A stretch of DNA of 64,000 nt from Colwellia sp. 1_MG-2023 (GTDB taxonomy: Bacteria > Pseudomonadota > Gammaproteobacteria > Enterobacterales > Alteromonadaceae). The position numbers and the translations under genes were made by a program. The stretch covers positions 149,942 through 213,941 of the forward strand of contig NZ_JAUOPE010000008.1 of NCBI RefSeq assembly GCF_030546755.1, written 5' to 3'. The notes under the pieces were generated by a model. The model was not told the origin of the DNA. It saw only the letters and a list, made by a program, of their open reading frames with translations, and searched no databases. Below, piece by piece: positions 26,087-38,179 of this stretch (the first letter of the stretch is position 1; each line of letters begins with the position of its first letter).

Positions 26087-26745
26087 TGTACAGCTCCAGG
26101 TACTAATGGCACAAAACGAACCGCTTCAATTTGGCGTTCATCATAGCTATCGCCATTACGGGTGATAATTTTTAAAATTTGTGTTTCTTCGCCAACGGGA
26201 ATGACTAAACGTCCGCCATCAGCAAGTTGTTCCAGTAACGCTTGTGGAATATCAGAAGGTGCCGCCGTTACTATAATTGCTTGAAAAGGCGCTTTAGATT
26301 TCCATCCTTGCCAGCCGTCACCATGTTTCATCGATATATTATGTAAATCCATGGCTTGCAAGCGACGTTTGGCTTGAAACTGTAATGATTTTATTCGTTC
26401 AACTGAAAAGACTTTCGGGGTTAATTGCGCCAATATCGAGGTTTGGTAACCAGAGCCAGTGCCAATTTCAAGGATGCTTTCAGGCATGCCATCTGCTAAT
26501 AACAGTTCTGACATTTTTGCAACAATGTAAGGCTGAGAAATGGTTTGTCCCTGACCAATTGGCAATGCGGTATTATCATATGCTTTATGGGCAAGTATCT
26601 CAGGAATAAATACATGTCTTGGACTACGGGCGATAGCTTGTAATACTTGTTGGTTAACAATGCCTTCAGCATGTAGCTTTTGTGCCAGTAATTCTCCACT
26701 GCGGGTCGATTTGCCGCTTGTGCGACTTCCTACTCTGACATTCAT
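26083..26745 (-). CDS. pcm: Protein-L-isoaspartate O-methyltransferase Pcm
   Basis: A 220-aa SAM-dependent enzyme that methylates isoaspartyl residues in damaged proteins so that they can revert to aspartate. Visible motifs are [20 protein letters not shown], the substrate motif [20 protein letters not shown] motif [19 protein letters not shown], and HGDGWQGW with ITAAP-like VTAAPSDIP. Length is close to E. coli Pcm (208 aa). It follows surE after 10 bp and overlaps the next gene by four bases. Confidence 0.97.
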   Translation of the reverse strand: MNVRVGSRTSGKSTRSGELLAQKLHAEGIVNQQVLQAIARSPRHVFIPEILAHKAYDNTALPIGQGQTISQPYIVAKMSELLLADGMPESILEIGTGSGYQTSILAQLTPKVFSVERIKSLQFQAKRRLQAMDLHNISMKHGDGWQGWKSKAPFQAIIVTAAPSDIPQALLEQLADGGRLVIPVGEETQILKIITRNGDSYDERQIEAVRFVPLVPGAVQ

Positions 26746-26755
26746 TTTATTATTC

Positions 26756-27508
26756 TCATATTGTAAAATCGCTGATCCATTCTGTAATTGTTGCCATGCT
26801 TTTATAGGCTGTCATATCTATAGTTAAAGGAGTGATTGAAGCATAACCTTCACTGATCGCGTGAAAATCTGTTCCCTCACCTGCATCTAATTCGGCACCC
26901 AATGAGCCATACCAATAAATATCTCTTTTCCAAGGATCTTGAGTTGATTTCATGGTTTCAGCTTTATGACGATGGCCTAAACGGGTCACTTTCACCCCTT
27001 TAAGCGCTTCAACCGCAATATTCGGGACATTAATATTGATGATTTGATCACTCGGTAAAGGATGTAACTGTAATCGTTGAATAAACTTAGCCGTGACAAT
27101 TGCTGCTGTTTGGTAATGAGTTTCATCTTTACCTGCTAAAGATACTGCCACAGCGGGCATGCCCATATGTCGACCTTCAGTTGCTGCGGCAACAGTGCCA
27201 GAATACAAAGTATCATCACCTAAATTTGCCCCTCGATTTATGCCTGCTACGACTAAGTCGGGTAAAGGGTCCATCAGTTGGCTGATCGCTAGATGAACAG
27301 AATCTGTAGGAGTGCCGTTCACTGAAATAAAACCATTGTCTAATGTTTCAGCCCGTAAAGGATTAAGCAAAGTTAATGAATTACTTGCCCCGCTACAGTT
27401 TCTGTCGGGAGCAACCACTGTCACTTCGGCAAATTTGCTTAGCTCTTGATATAACACTTTGATACCAGGCGCATGAACACCATCATCATTACTTAATAAT
27501 ATTCTCAT
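26756..27508 (-). CDS. surE: 5'/3'-nucleotidase SurE
   Basis: A 250-aa metal-dependent phosphatase of nucleoside monophosphates and short polyphosphates. It starts with the metal-binding [16 protein letters not shown], and also has [26 protein letters not shown] and the conserved SGINxGANLG-type segment [19 protein letters not shown]. Length matches the family (about 250 aa). It sits between truD (3-bp gap) and pcm. Confidence 0.97.
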   Translation of the reverse strand: MRILLSNDDGVHAPGIKVLYQELSKFAEVTVVAPDRNCSGASNSLTLLNPLRAETLDNGFISVNGTPTDSVHLAISQLMDPLPDLVVAGINRGANLGDDTLYSGTVAAATEGRHMGMPAVAVSLAGKDETHYQTAAIVTAKFIQRLQLHPLPSDQIININVPNIAVEALKGVKVTRLGHRHKAETMKSTQDPWKRDIYWYGSLGAELDAGEGTDFHAISEGYASITPLTIDMTAYKSMATITEWISDFTI

Positions 27509-27511
27509 TAT

Positions 27512-28561
27512 TTATCCATGACGTGAGCCAACACGTTCTGTTAAATCTTTATAAACAAGTAATTCTCTTAACACCGTAGTAGCAAAACAACCAGCCGCTA
27601 AAGTAAACGTAACCGTGACACTTTTTTGTACGTCATTGGTTGTAATTGCACCGTCTTCAATGCATAAACGAATACGACGTCTTTCTTGTTTTAAACCAAA
27701 TTTAGCGAGTCCGTGACAAAAATCAGCATAACTTTCAAGCAAAGACTCTTCCAATGTCAAAGGTTCAGCCGATGTCATTAACTGTCCTGCTCCCCACAAT
27801 GGTGCGGTAATATCGACATCTTTTTCACTAAAACGCTGTTCAATTACTTGATCAATGGCCTCAAGAGGAAAAACCGATTGAGTACCAGCAAGCATTAATA
27901 CATCACCAATTTGTAATTTATCAAAAACATTGTTTTCAAGGCGCTTTGAGATAATATGATTAAACAGTAGAGAACGAGCGGCTGAAAGGTACATGCCACG
28001 CTTTTTCTTATCTTTAACTTTTTGCCCGGCAAACAAAGCCGTTGCCCTGTCAATATTTCCGCCATCAATACCAAAACGTTGCTCACCAAAATAATTGGGG
28101 ACACCAAACGCAGAAACAGCATGCCAACGACGAACCATTTCATTGATATCAGATACATTTCTTAACGTGATTTCGAAGCGATTACCGCTTAACGATCCTA
28201 TCCGTAATTTTTTATTATGACGGGCATAATCAATAACTTCTATACCATCAATAGCTAAGTCAGATAAGTCATATACTTGTTTACCAGGTAAGTGAACACC
28301 AAACCATTGTTCGGTTACCGCAAAGCGATCTTTAAGCCCCGCATAAGTGACCAAGTTTTCTTTGACAGCAAAATATTTCGCGAGCTGTTTGGCGACAAAC
28401 CCGGTATTTAACCCTGTTTTTCTCACATGGATTAACAAGTGTTCCCCTTCACCACAGGGTGAAAAAGGTAATTGTTCAAATACCTTAAAGTCGCTTTCAC
28501 TGCTGCGTAAATCACCGGTAACAGTTGGCTTGTCATACAGATAAGTAAATACCGGTAACAT
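27512..28561 (-). CDS. truD: tRNA pseudouridine(13) synthase TruD
   Basis: A 349-aa enzyme that makes pseudouridine 13 in tRNA-Glu. The catalytic Asp lies in AGLKDRFAVTEQWFGVHL (GLKDR motif), with GNRFEITLRNV and the insert-domain segment NYFGEQRFG also conserved. The ATG directly follows the TAA of ispF with no gap, so the pair is almost certainly translationally coupled. Confidence 0.97.
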   Translation of the reverse strand: MLPVFTYLYDKPTVTGDLRSSESDFKVFEQLPFSPCGEGEHLLIHVRKTGLNTGFVAKQLAKYFAVKENLVTYAGLKDRFAVTEQWFGVHLPGKQVYDLSDLAIDGIEVIDYARHNKKLRIGSLSGNRFEITLRNVSDINEMVRRWHAVSAFGVPNYFGEQRFGIDGGNIDRATALFAGQKVKDKKKRGMYLSAARSLLFNHIISKRLENNVFDKLQIGDVLMLAGTQSVFPLEAIDQVIEQRFSEKDVDITAPLWGAGQLMTSAEPLTLEESLLESYADFCHGLAKFGLKQERRRIRLCIEDGAITTNDVQKSVTVTFTLAAGCFATTVLRELLVYKDLTERVGSRHG

Positions 28562-29083
28562 TTATTTTTTAACCTCTGCACTGTCTTGTTCTGTTATCAC
28601 TTTTGCTGATTTATTTTCTGTCAGTAACACGACAGCATGAACAGAGATACCTTGCTTTTTGCCAACATAACCTAATTTTTCAGTGGTGGTCGCTTTCACG
28701 TTTATTTGATCTAAATTGCAATGTAAATCTTGTGCTAAACAGGTTCTCATCGCGAGAAGGTGCGGTGCTATTTTAGGTGCTTGTGCCACTATCGTAATAT
28801 CAGCGTTGCTAAGCTCATAGCCTTTTTCTCGCATTAACCCCACCACATGACGCAGTAATATTCTACTAGAAATATTTTCATACTGGCCATCAGTATCAGG
28901 AAAATGATTGCCGATATCCGCTAAACATAACGCGCCTAAAATAGCATCGCATAAAGCATGAATAGCAACATCGCCATCTGAATGAGCAACAAAGCCAAAT
29001 TCGAAAGGAATTTCTACCCCAGCTAAAACAATAGGACCTTGCCCACCAAATTTATGGACATCAAAGCCATGACCTATTCTCAT
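28562..29083 (-). CDS. ispF: 2-C-methyl-D-erythritol 2,4-cyclodiphosphate synthase IspF
   Basis: A 173-aa MEP-pathway enzyme that cyclises CDP-methylerythritol phosphate. The zinc ligands are in GHGFDVHKF (Asp8, His10) and the second site in [19 protein letters not shown]. It has about 12 residues more at the C terminus than E. coli IspF (159 aa). The ATG overlaps the TGA of ispD by four bases. Confidence 0.97.
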   Translation of the reverse strand: MRIGHGFDVHKFGGQGPIVLAGVEIPFEFGFVAHSDGDVAIHALCDAILGALCLADIGNHFPDTDGQYENISSRILLRHVVGLMREKGYELSNADITIVAQAPKIAPHLLAMRTCLAQDLHCNLDQINVKATTTEKLGYVGKKQGISVHAVVLLTENKSAKVITEQDSAEVKK

Positions 29084-29805
29084 TGTGTTACCTGTATATT
29101 TTTGTCGTTAATCGATTGCTTATTCAGAATAAATTCCGCTAATGCTAAATCGTCGGGATGGGTAATTTTTATGTTTTCACTGCTGCTCGAGATCAACTGA
29201 CTTTTTTCACCGGAAAACTCTATCGCAGAGGCTTCATCGGTAATGATTGCTTGAGCAAAAAGTGCTTGTTCAATCGATGTTGTTAATTGCAGGGTTGGGT
29301 ACATTTGCGGTGTTAATGCATGCCAGAGATTGTCTCGTTCAATGGTTTGTTGGATTAAACCATTACTGCCTCGCTTCATAGTATCTCGCACAGGGCTTGC
29401 TAAAATACCGCCAATATCATTTGTTAAACATGCATCAATTAACTGATTTAAATCATCTAAGGTTAAACAAGGACGAGCCGCATCATGCACTAATACCCAA
29501 GGAAATTCTTTCGGGTCAATAACCGCTAAACCGGCTAATACAGAATCTACTCGTTCTTTCCCGCCATCAACAACCATGACTTTGCTATTTGATGACAGAT
29601 CAGTCTCTGAAAAATATTCATCCTCAGTTCCTAAAGCGATGATAATTTTTTTAATCATCGGATGTGAAGATAAACGCGTGACCGTATGTTCTAAAATGCT
29701 TTTTTGATTTATTTTTAAATATTGCTTAGGACAATTGGCTTTCATGCGCTTGCCAACACCTGCCGCGGGAACGACAACAACCAAAGGTATTTTCTGATAA
29801 GGCAT
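29080..29805 (-). CDS. ispD: 2-C-methyl-D-erythritol 4-phosphate cytidylyltransferase IspD
   Basis: A 241-aa MEP-pathway enzyme that joins CTP and methylerythritol phosphate. The nucleotide-binding motif is [35 protein letters not shown] and [11 protein letters not shown] are also conserved. It follows ftsB by 9 bp and overlaps ispF. Confidence 0.97.
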   Translation of the reverse strand: MPYQKIPLVVVVPAAGVGKRMKANCPKQYLKINQKSILEHTVTRLSSHPMIKKIIIALGTEDEYFSETDLSSNSKVMVVDGGKERVDSVLAGLAVIDPKEFPWVLVHDAARPCLTLDDLNQLIDACLTNDIGGILASPVRDTMKRGSNGLIQQTIERDNLWHALTPQMYPTLQLTTSIEQALFAQAIITDEASAIEFSGEKSQLISSSSENIKITHPDDLALAEFILNKQSINDKNIQVTQ

Positions 29806-29814
29806 ACTGTCGTG

Positions 29815-30108
29815 TTAACCCTTTTTTTGCTTTTTTTTATTGGGGATAATGCGAAAAAAAGTTTCTCCGCTTTTAATCATGCCTAATTCATTTCGAGCAC
29901 GTTCTTCAATCGCGTCGCTACCAGATTTTAAATCATCAGTATCGGCATATAGTAATTTATTACGTTGGCGTAATTTATCGTTATCTATTTTTTGTCGAGC
30001 AACTTCATCTTCAAGCGATAAGTAATCAGGCACACTATTTTTTCCGAACCACAGCCGGTATTGTAATAACACTAAAAATATCAGCAATACAATGGTAATA
30101 ACGCGCAT
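29815..30108 (-). CDS. ftsB: Cell division protein FtsB
   Basis: A 97-aa bitopic protein. An N-terminal transmembrane helix (about 4-20) leads into a periplasmic coiled coil (SLEDEVARQKIDNDKLRQRN) and the conserved end IEERARNELGMIKSGETFF. FtsB forms the FtsQBL complex that activates septal wall synthesis. It is first in the ftsB-ispD-ispF-truD-surE-pcm run. Confidence 0.95.
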   Translation of the reverse strand: MRVITIVLLIFLVLLQYRLWFGKNSVPDYLSLEDEVARQKIDNDKLRQRNKLLYADTDDLKSGSDAIEERARNELGMIKSGETFFRIIPNKKKQKKG

Positions 30109-30211
30109 ATTAATAAAAAATAGATCTTTAAAAAGCGATAGATGAATAGGCTATTATAAAAGGCTACTCACAAGTGTAAATACAAATAACGCTTTATTAT
30201 GCTGCAAAGTA

Positions 30212-30841
30212 TTAAACAAGGGCGGGTTGTTTAAAGTTTCGCCAATTAATAGCACATGAAAGTAGCAACTCTCTCAAGGTTGGAATATGTGGGTTAACTT
30301 TTTGATCGTTAAGCCAGCTATGGCCTGTACAAGCAGCTGTCATTACCCGTTTATTCGGCTTTAATAACCGATTCGTTCGATGCGATTGGTTATGTTGATC
30401 TTGCTCTTTATCTAAATAAAACCATCCGTGAACATTGGTTCTAATTCGATTGTTGTCTTTATCGATGCGATCAATGGAGTCTAAAACGATAAAGGATTCA
30501 TGAACTATTGGGATCACTAAACCATGGGTTAACTCTGTCGATAAATACCATTGATTCACCGATTCAATATCTTGATCTTTTAATGGCATGTGTCCGGTCT
30601 GTTTTGCCGACCAACTCGCATTTTGCACATCAATAGTAAGCGGGGTTTTTGCTTGAAACATTAAATGAGCGGTGCGCTTGATATAATAAGGTAAACTTTT
30701 TAAACGGCCTTGAAATACTTGTGGCGATTGAATATCACTTTTTGCCAACAGCATAATTTCACGTTCATATAAGGCATTACAAAGCTCAGCAAAGTCTGCT
30801 GTTTTTGTATCATCTTGCCAAAGTGAAGCTTGCTCTGTCAT
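30212..30841 (-). CDS. Conserved hypothetical protein
   Basis: A 209-aa soluble protein with no signal peptide or membrane segment and no family I recognise. It is rich in charged residues; the centre has GLVIPIVHESFIVLDSIDR and HGWFYLDKEQDQHNQ, and the end has TLRELLLSCAINWRN. It starts at an ATG (30841) and is separated from ftsB by 103 bp. Co-transcription with ftsB is possible but not shown. Confidence 0.65.
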   Translation of the reverse strand: MTEQASLWQDDTKTADFAELCNALYEREIMLLAKSDIQSPQVFQGRLKSLPYYIKRTAHLMFQAKTPLTIDVQNASWSAKQTGHMPLKDQDIESVNQWYLSTELTHGLVIPIVHESFIVLDSIDRIDKDNNRIRTNVHGWFYLDKEQDQHNQSHRTNRLLKPNKRVMTAACTGHSWLNDQKVNPHIPTLRELLLSCAINWRNFKQPALV

Positions 30842-31049
30842 AAAGTACTTGATTAAATTTTAATAACTAATTGCCTAAGCCTTAAGCATAATGCATTGCA
30901 GGTTAAAATTCACCAAAGAAGTTTAACAAAGCGGCGCTCAAATCAATTTTTCATCAAAAAGATTACTGAAAAGAAAATTCTACTTAGCATTGCCTAAAAA
31001 AAACAATACACTATATCGTAACTTCCCAATAAACAGAGCAAAATTGACA

Positions 31050-31949
31050 ATGTTTAGTGAAACAGAGAGTGAAAACAAGAACAACACCTTAAACGCTCAA
31101 TCTTTAGATCCCGCCAGCTTATTAAAAGATGAAATAGACCAAGTCAGCCGTTTTTATAACCTAATAATCGACTTTTTTTCCAATTATAGTTTTCAATTAA
31201 TTGGCGCCCTTATCATCTTTATTTTGGGTTACATAGTCGCGGGGAAAATAGCTAATTTTGTATTGAGTTTGTGTCAACGTCACAAGCTTGATACGACATT
31301 AAGCCAGTTTTTATCAAACACCACCAAAATGCTTATCGTGATTATGATCAGCATAATGTCGTTAAATAAATTAGGCATAAGTGTTACACCATTTATTGCG
31401 GCAATTGGTGCTGTTTCTTTAGGCGCTGGTTTAGCGTTACAAGGGTTATTAGCGAACTATGCCGCCGGCTTTAACATTATATTAATTCGACCATTTGTAG
31501 TGGGCGATACCATTACTGTGCAAGGTAGAACAGGGATCGTGACAGAAGTGTTATTGGCGTACACTATTTTATATGATGAAGATAATGTAAAAATCACCAT
31601 TCCAAACAAACATATTGTAGGTGAAATACTGTCTAACTCGAATGGCGACTCATTATTAGAATTAACGATTGGAATTGCTTATAAAGAAGATCCTATTAAA
31701 ACCATTGCCTTACTAGAAGGTGTTATTAAAGATCTCAATATTGCCAGTAGCTCAAGAGAGCCACAAATTGGTATTGGCGAATTTGCTGATAGTTCAATCA
31801 ATATAGATTTACGTATTTGGACACCCACTGAAAACCTTTACGCCTCGAAATACAGCGCAAATAAAGCCATTTATTCAGCTTTACAAGCCGCGAATATTGA
31901 AATTCCATTCCCACAACGAGATGTGCATTTAATTGCGAATGAAACATAA
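31050..31949 (+). CDS. Small-conductance mechanosensitive channel (MscS family)
   Basis: About 299 aa from the ATG at 31050; a longer reading from TTG at 30990 adds 20 residues that look non-coding. Three membrane helices (about 35-60, 75-95, 105-130) are followed by the pore segment IGAVSLGAGLALQGLLANYA, RPFVVGDTITVQGRTGIVTEV and ITIPNKHIVGE, a close match to E. coli MscS/YggB. It ends with FPQRDVHL, also a family feature. It is the most canonical of the three MscS-type genes in the window, and is followed by a strong terminator. Confidence 0.93.
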   Translation: MFSETESENKNNTLNAQSLDPASLLKDEIDQVSRFYNLIIDFFSNYSFQLIGALIIFILGYIVAGKIANFVLSLCQRHKLDTTLSQFLSNTTKMLIVIMISIMSLNKLGISVTPFIAAIGAVSLGAGLALQGLLANYAAGFNIILIRPFVVGDTITVQGRTGIVTEVLLAYTILYDEDNVKITIPNKHIVGEILSNSNGDSLLELTIGIAYKEDPIKTIALLEGVIKDLNIASSSREPQIGIGEFADSSINIDLRIWTPTENLYASKYSANKAIYSALQAANIEIPFPQRDVHLIANET

Positions 31950-32015
31950 AAAAGCATTTAATGAATCAATAATGAGCGGATTATTCTCAATCCTTTTATT
32001 TAATTGATTTAAAAA

Positions 32016-32046
32016 CAAAAAACCACTCAAAAGAGTGGTTTTTTTA
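32016..32046. terminator. Rho-independent terminator after the MscS gene
   Basis: AAACCACTC and GAGTGGTTT pair around AAAA, with an A-run before and a T-run after. The hairpin could work in both directions between the MscS gene and the convergent eno. Confidence 0.9.
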
Positions 32047-32084
32047 ATTTTACTGCATCATATGTAACGAGATACATTGAAGAT

Positions 32085-32162
32085 AATTCATTTTAGCGCA
32101 AAGCGCTCACACGGAGCTGACGATAGTCAGTGAGTATGAGCAATGCAACTATAAGATGAATT
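32085..32162. repeat. 78-bp palindromic element downstream of eno
   Basis: AATTCATTTTA at 32085 and its imperfect complement ending in GATGAATT at 32162 bracket a structured core. Inside are GCTCAC opposite GTGAGTATGAGC and a central CTGAC-GATA-GTCAG hairpin. It lies 16 bp past the eno stop codon. It may be a 3' processing or stability structure for eno mRNA or a member of a dispersed palindromic repeat; no second copy is seen in this window. Confidence 0.5.
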
Positions 32163-32178
32163 AGCAATAATTTATCCG

Positions 32179-33559
<1,381 letters not shown>

Positions 33560-33573
33560 AGTTATTTTTTATT

Positions 33574-35265
<1,692 letters not shown>

Positions 35266-35469
35266 TTAGCGTCGTTTTAGATAAACACACCACCCTAACA
35301 GGACGGGAAAGCATTATACTTAATATAGGGCAAAACGACAATATGATCTGACGATCAATCTGCACAATTATTTTACAGATAGCGCACATGATATTAATTA
35401 GGCGAGATCATTGAAAAAGCCATTAAAGTCATTACTATATATTTATCACCTCCTATCAAAACGCATTTT

Positions 35470-36063
35470 ATGACAACGCCATTGCAAAAAGTTATTGCCG
35501 CCATTGACGCAATTAACCAAGAAGACCCCAATGTTACAGTAGTTAATAATCAACCACAGCCAAAAGAATTAGTGTATGGACATTATATGACGGGCTGTTT
35601 AAATCAATATTGGCCAGATTCAAATGAACATCTGCAAATAGCGGTGCGAGCGCAACACATTAAACGTTGGCACCTGCAACGTGCTGAGTTTCCAATGGGA
35701 AAACAAGGTTATTTAACCTGGCGAAAAGAATTAGGTAAGTTTCATGCAGAAACAACCAAACAATTAATGCTAGAAAATGGTTATGATGAAAATTCGGCAG
35801 AAAAAACAGCAAGCATTATCCGTAAAGAAAAATTAAAATCAAACACCGACAGCCAAACATTAGAAGATGTTGCTTGTTTGGTTTTTTTACAGTACTACTT
35901 TGATGAATTTGCAGCCAAATATATTGAAGAGGATAATGAAGAAAAAATTATTCGCATTGTGCAATTAACTTGGAAAAAAATGTCAGAAAGAGGTCATGAA
36001 ATCGCATTATCATTAACCTTGCCTGACCATTTAGCCGCTTTAGTGAGTAAAGCCTTAAGTTAA
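35470..36063 (+). CDS. DUF4202 domain protein
   Basis: A 197-aa soluble protein recognisable as the DUF4202 family: HYMTGCLNQYWPDSNE and RAQHIKRWHLQRAEFPMGK near the N terminus, then DVACLVFLQYYFDEFAAKY. The His-rich helices and the overall pattern resemble HD-type hydrolases, but no activity is established. It stands alone between pyrG (divergent) and the YbaN-family gene (convergent). Confidence 0.85.
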   Translation: MTTPLQKVIAAIDAINQEDPNVTVVNNQPQPKELVYGHYMTGCLNQYWPDSNEHLQIAVRAQHIKRWHLQRAEFPMGKQGYLTWRKELGKFHAETTKQLMLENGYDENSAEKTASIIRKEKLKSNTDSQTLEDVACLVFLQYYFDEFAAKYIEEDNEEKIIRIVQLTWKKMSERGHEIALSLTLPDHLAALVSKALS

Positions 36064-36117
36064 CCATGACATTAACATAAATCATATCGAATAAAACAAC
36101 ACGTTCGTTTGGCTCTT

Positions 36118-36477
36118 TTAAGTATCCTCTTTTGAAAGAGGCAAACGAGCAACAAAAACAAAAGGACAAGCCACGAGTAAAATCACAAGGATTCTCAGGT
36201 AATTATTGTCTAACAACCAACAAGAATAACTCACACCTAAAACCATAGTTATCAACGAAATAATTTTTGCCCGTTTGGGAATCGAGCGAGACGTTTGCCA
36301 ATGATAAATCATCGGCCCAAAAGTTTTATTGTCGAGTAATTTTTGATGCAAGCGCGGGGATGATTTAGCAAAACATCCTGCCGCGACTAATAAAAATGGT
36401 GTTGTAGGTAAAATAGGTAAAAAAACGCCTAACCCAGCTAAGCCAACAAAAAATATGCCGACAACTTTTAAAAACAT
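36118..36477 (-). CDS. YbaN-family inner membrane protein (DUF454)
   Basis: A 119-aa protein with an N-terminal hydrophobic region that carries the DUF454 signature LAGLGVFLPILPTTPFLL, and two further membrane segments near 72-105. The family's FAKSSPRLHQKLLDNKTFGPMI is present. Function is unknown. It is convergent with the DUF4202 gene. Confidence 0.9.
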   Translation of the reverse strand: MFLKVVGIFFVGLAGLGVFLPILPTTPFLLVAAGCFAKSSPRLHQKLLDNKTFGPMIYHWQTSRSIPKRAKIISLITMVLGVSYSCWLLDNNYLRILVILLVACPFVFVARLPLSKEDT

Positions 36478-36616
36478 ATCAACCTAACTAAATCAATCAA
36501 ACACCCTTGGTATCATATCTTTTGACAGTCTTGAGTACAAACTAGATAAAGCTACACTCATTACATCGTTATATTAATCGGTTAACTAATTTGCCGAATA
36601 ATTGTTATGTACGTTA

Positions 36617-36877
36617 GGATGTGTTGAATTTTCGAGGTTAAATTTTGTTCAAAATAAAAGTCATTTATTCCAGGCGTGAGTTAAATAGCATGGTTGTTCC
36701 TGGCAAATAGCGAACAACGAATAAAAAATGGCTTTTAATTGAACCCTTCGGGCAAGGTTTGTTTGTCATTTCTACTGCATTATTGCTCATTGAGGTGGCA
36801 TAACCACATATCCTTGGCAATGCTTTGTATAAATACCAAACAAACGGTTGCAAAAATTATCGTGAAAGATCCCCGCC
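36617..36877. mobile_element. TA-flanked MITE, 261 bp
   Basis: The left end GGATGTGTTGAATTTTC (36617 on) and the inverted right end GGCGGGGATCTTTCACG (ending 36877) are degenerate inverted repeats; TA flanks both sides (36615-36616 and 36878-36879). The interior shares CTTCGG-CA-G-GTTT, GTATAAATACC-AACAAA and GCAAAAA stretches with the element at 62970-63284, showing that the two belong to one family. There is no coding capacity. TA duplication points to mobilisation by an IS630/Tc1-type transposase encoded elsewhere. Its right end supplies the G of the adjacent gene's TAG stop. The rest of the gap 36478-36616 holds nothing I can name. Confidence 0.75.
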
Positions 36878-38070
36878 TAATGCAAAGGCAGCTTCTCACC
36901 GGTTAACGAGCCGCGCCATTTTTTATCGCCCTCCACAAACAGTAATTCACCGTATCTTCCTTTTTTAATACTGGAATCAATTGCGATAACTTTTCCTTGA
37001 TGTCTCGTTTCTACTTGTTTTTGCGAAGTATGCCCCACCACTAAATAATCAATATCAAAATGTGCAAGTAACAAATCAATTTCTTGTGCACTAGCGCCAT
37101 TATCTTTAAAGTAGCCGCGGTACCAAATTGGTCCATTTGATTTATGTAAATACTCTCCCCAACCTTCACGTGGACTCGCTAATTCGTCCATAACAAGGTT
37201 AGCCTTAAAAACTTGGTTAATTGCTGATAGCGAACGTTTTTCTTTAGCAAGTGATGGATGAAAACCGCCATGAGCAAAGAGCATATTATTAATTTTTACT
37301 AAAACAGGTTTCGTTCGTAACCAATCCCCTAGCACAGTACCTTTGCCATAGAGTTTTTCAAATGGCTGGTTAAGTTTTTTAGCAACTTCAACATATTTTG
37401 GGTGTAAATAACGCAAATCACCATTAAGCACCATGACCTCATGGTTACCTAATAACAAATGCAATTTACCACCGGCAAGCTCTGCTTCTTTTTCTAAGCG
37501 ATATAAAAACCATAATATTTCCGTTACTTTATCACCACGGTCAAAAACATCGCCGGTAATAACAAAGTGACCTTTGCCAAACGCCCAATGATTATTTTCA
37601 TCAATCACTCGATTGTTTTTTAATAAGGTATTCATGACGCCATACTGACCATGAAAGTCACTAGTAGCCACCACGTTGAAGTCACCCTGAAAAGTTAATA
37701 CTGACTGCTCAGTAAAGTTAATTCTGTCAACAACCACATCAGTAGTACAACGGTTAAACGATTGCTTATGGTTGTCATTTTCGACAAACTCATTGTTTAC
37801 CGTTAGTTTTTCAACGTTACCATTACATAACCAAAATGCTTGAAGATTATCTGGAGTATTAAAAATATAAGGTCCATCATTAAATTGCTTTTCAACTTTC
37901 GGCTGAACATCCACTATTTTAGGCGACGTAACGTTTGCTGAAGATACTTTATCAGTATTTGCTTCTACTTTTTTTGGTGTGGCGACGGGGTTATCCGCAC
38001 TACAACTAATCAGTAAACTCACCGATAACGCCGTTTGAAGCAGCGTTAAAAAATATTTTTTAAATAACAT
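36877..38070 (-). CDS. Shewanella-like protein phosphatase (lipoprotein metallophosphoesterase)
   Basis: About 397 aa from the ATG at 38070, chosen because it starts a lipoprotein signal peptide (MLFKKYFLTLLQTALSV, lipobox LISC) and has TTAGGTAG upstream. The calcineurin-like metal motifs are complete: SDFHGQYG, GDVFDRGDKVTEILWF, LLLGNHEVMVLNGDLRY, FAHGGFHPS and VVGHTSQK. These match Shewanella-like (SLP/PPP-type) phosphatases rather than UDP-sugar hydrolases. Its stop codon TAG is built from the TA target and first base of the adjacent MITE, so the natural C terminus may be altered. About 110 residues between the signal and the phosphatase domain are not recognised. Confidence 0.88.
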   Translation of the reverse strand: MLFKKYFLTLLQTALSVSLLISCSADNPVATPKKVEANTDKVSSANVTSPKIVDVQPKVEKQFNDGPYIFNTPDNLQAFWLCNGNVEKLTVNNEFVENDNHKQSFNRCTTDVVVDRINFTEQSVLTFQGDFNVVATSDFHGQYGVMNTLLKNNRVIDENNHWAFGKGHFVITGDVFDRGDKVTEILWFLYRLEKEAELAGGKLHLLLGNHEVMVLNGDLRYLHPKYVEVAKKLNQPFEKLYGKGTVLGDWLRTKPVLVKINNMLFAHGGFHPSLAKEKRSLSAINQVFKANLVMDELASPREGWGEYLHKSNGPIWYRGYFKDNGASAQEIDLLLAHFDIDYLVVGHTSQKQVETRHQGKVIAIDSSIKKGRYGELLFVEGDKKWRGSLTGEKLPLH

Positions 38071-38179
38071 AAAACTACCTAATTCACTGTCAAAACATTT
38101 CACATCCATATGAATTTAAAGATCATAAAATCCATTGGAATTTGTGACACGTCCTTGTGTCTTTTAACCAGAGAAAAGG

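Noticed and set aside
30990..31049. TTG start of the third MscS gene
   Set aside because: The 20 extra residues look like translated leader; the ATG at 31050 gives the usual family length.
36665..36853. 62-aa ORF on the minus strand
   Set aside because: It lies wholly inside the MITE and shows no protein-like features or ribosome binding site.
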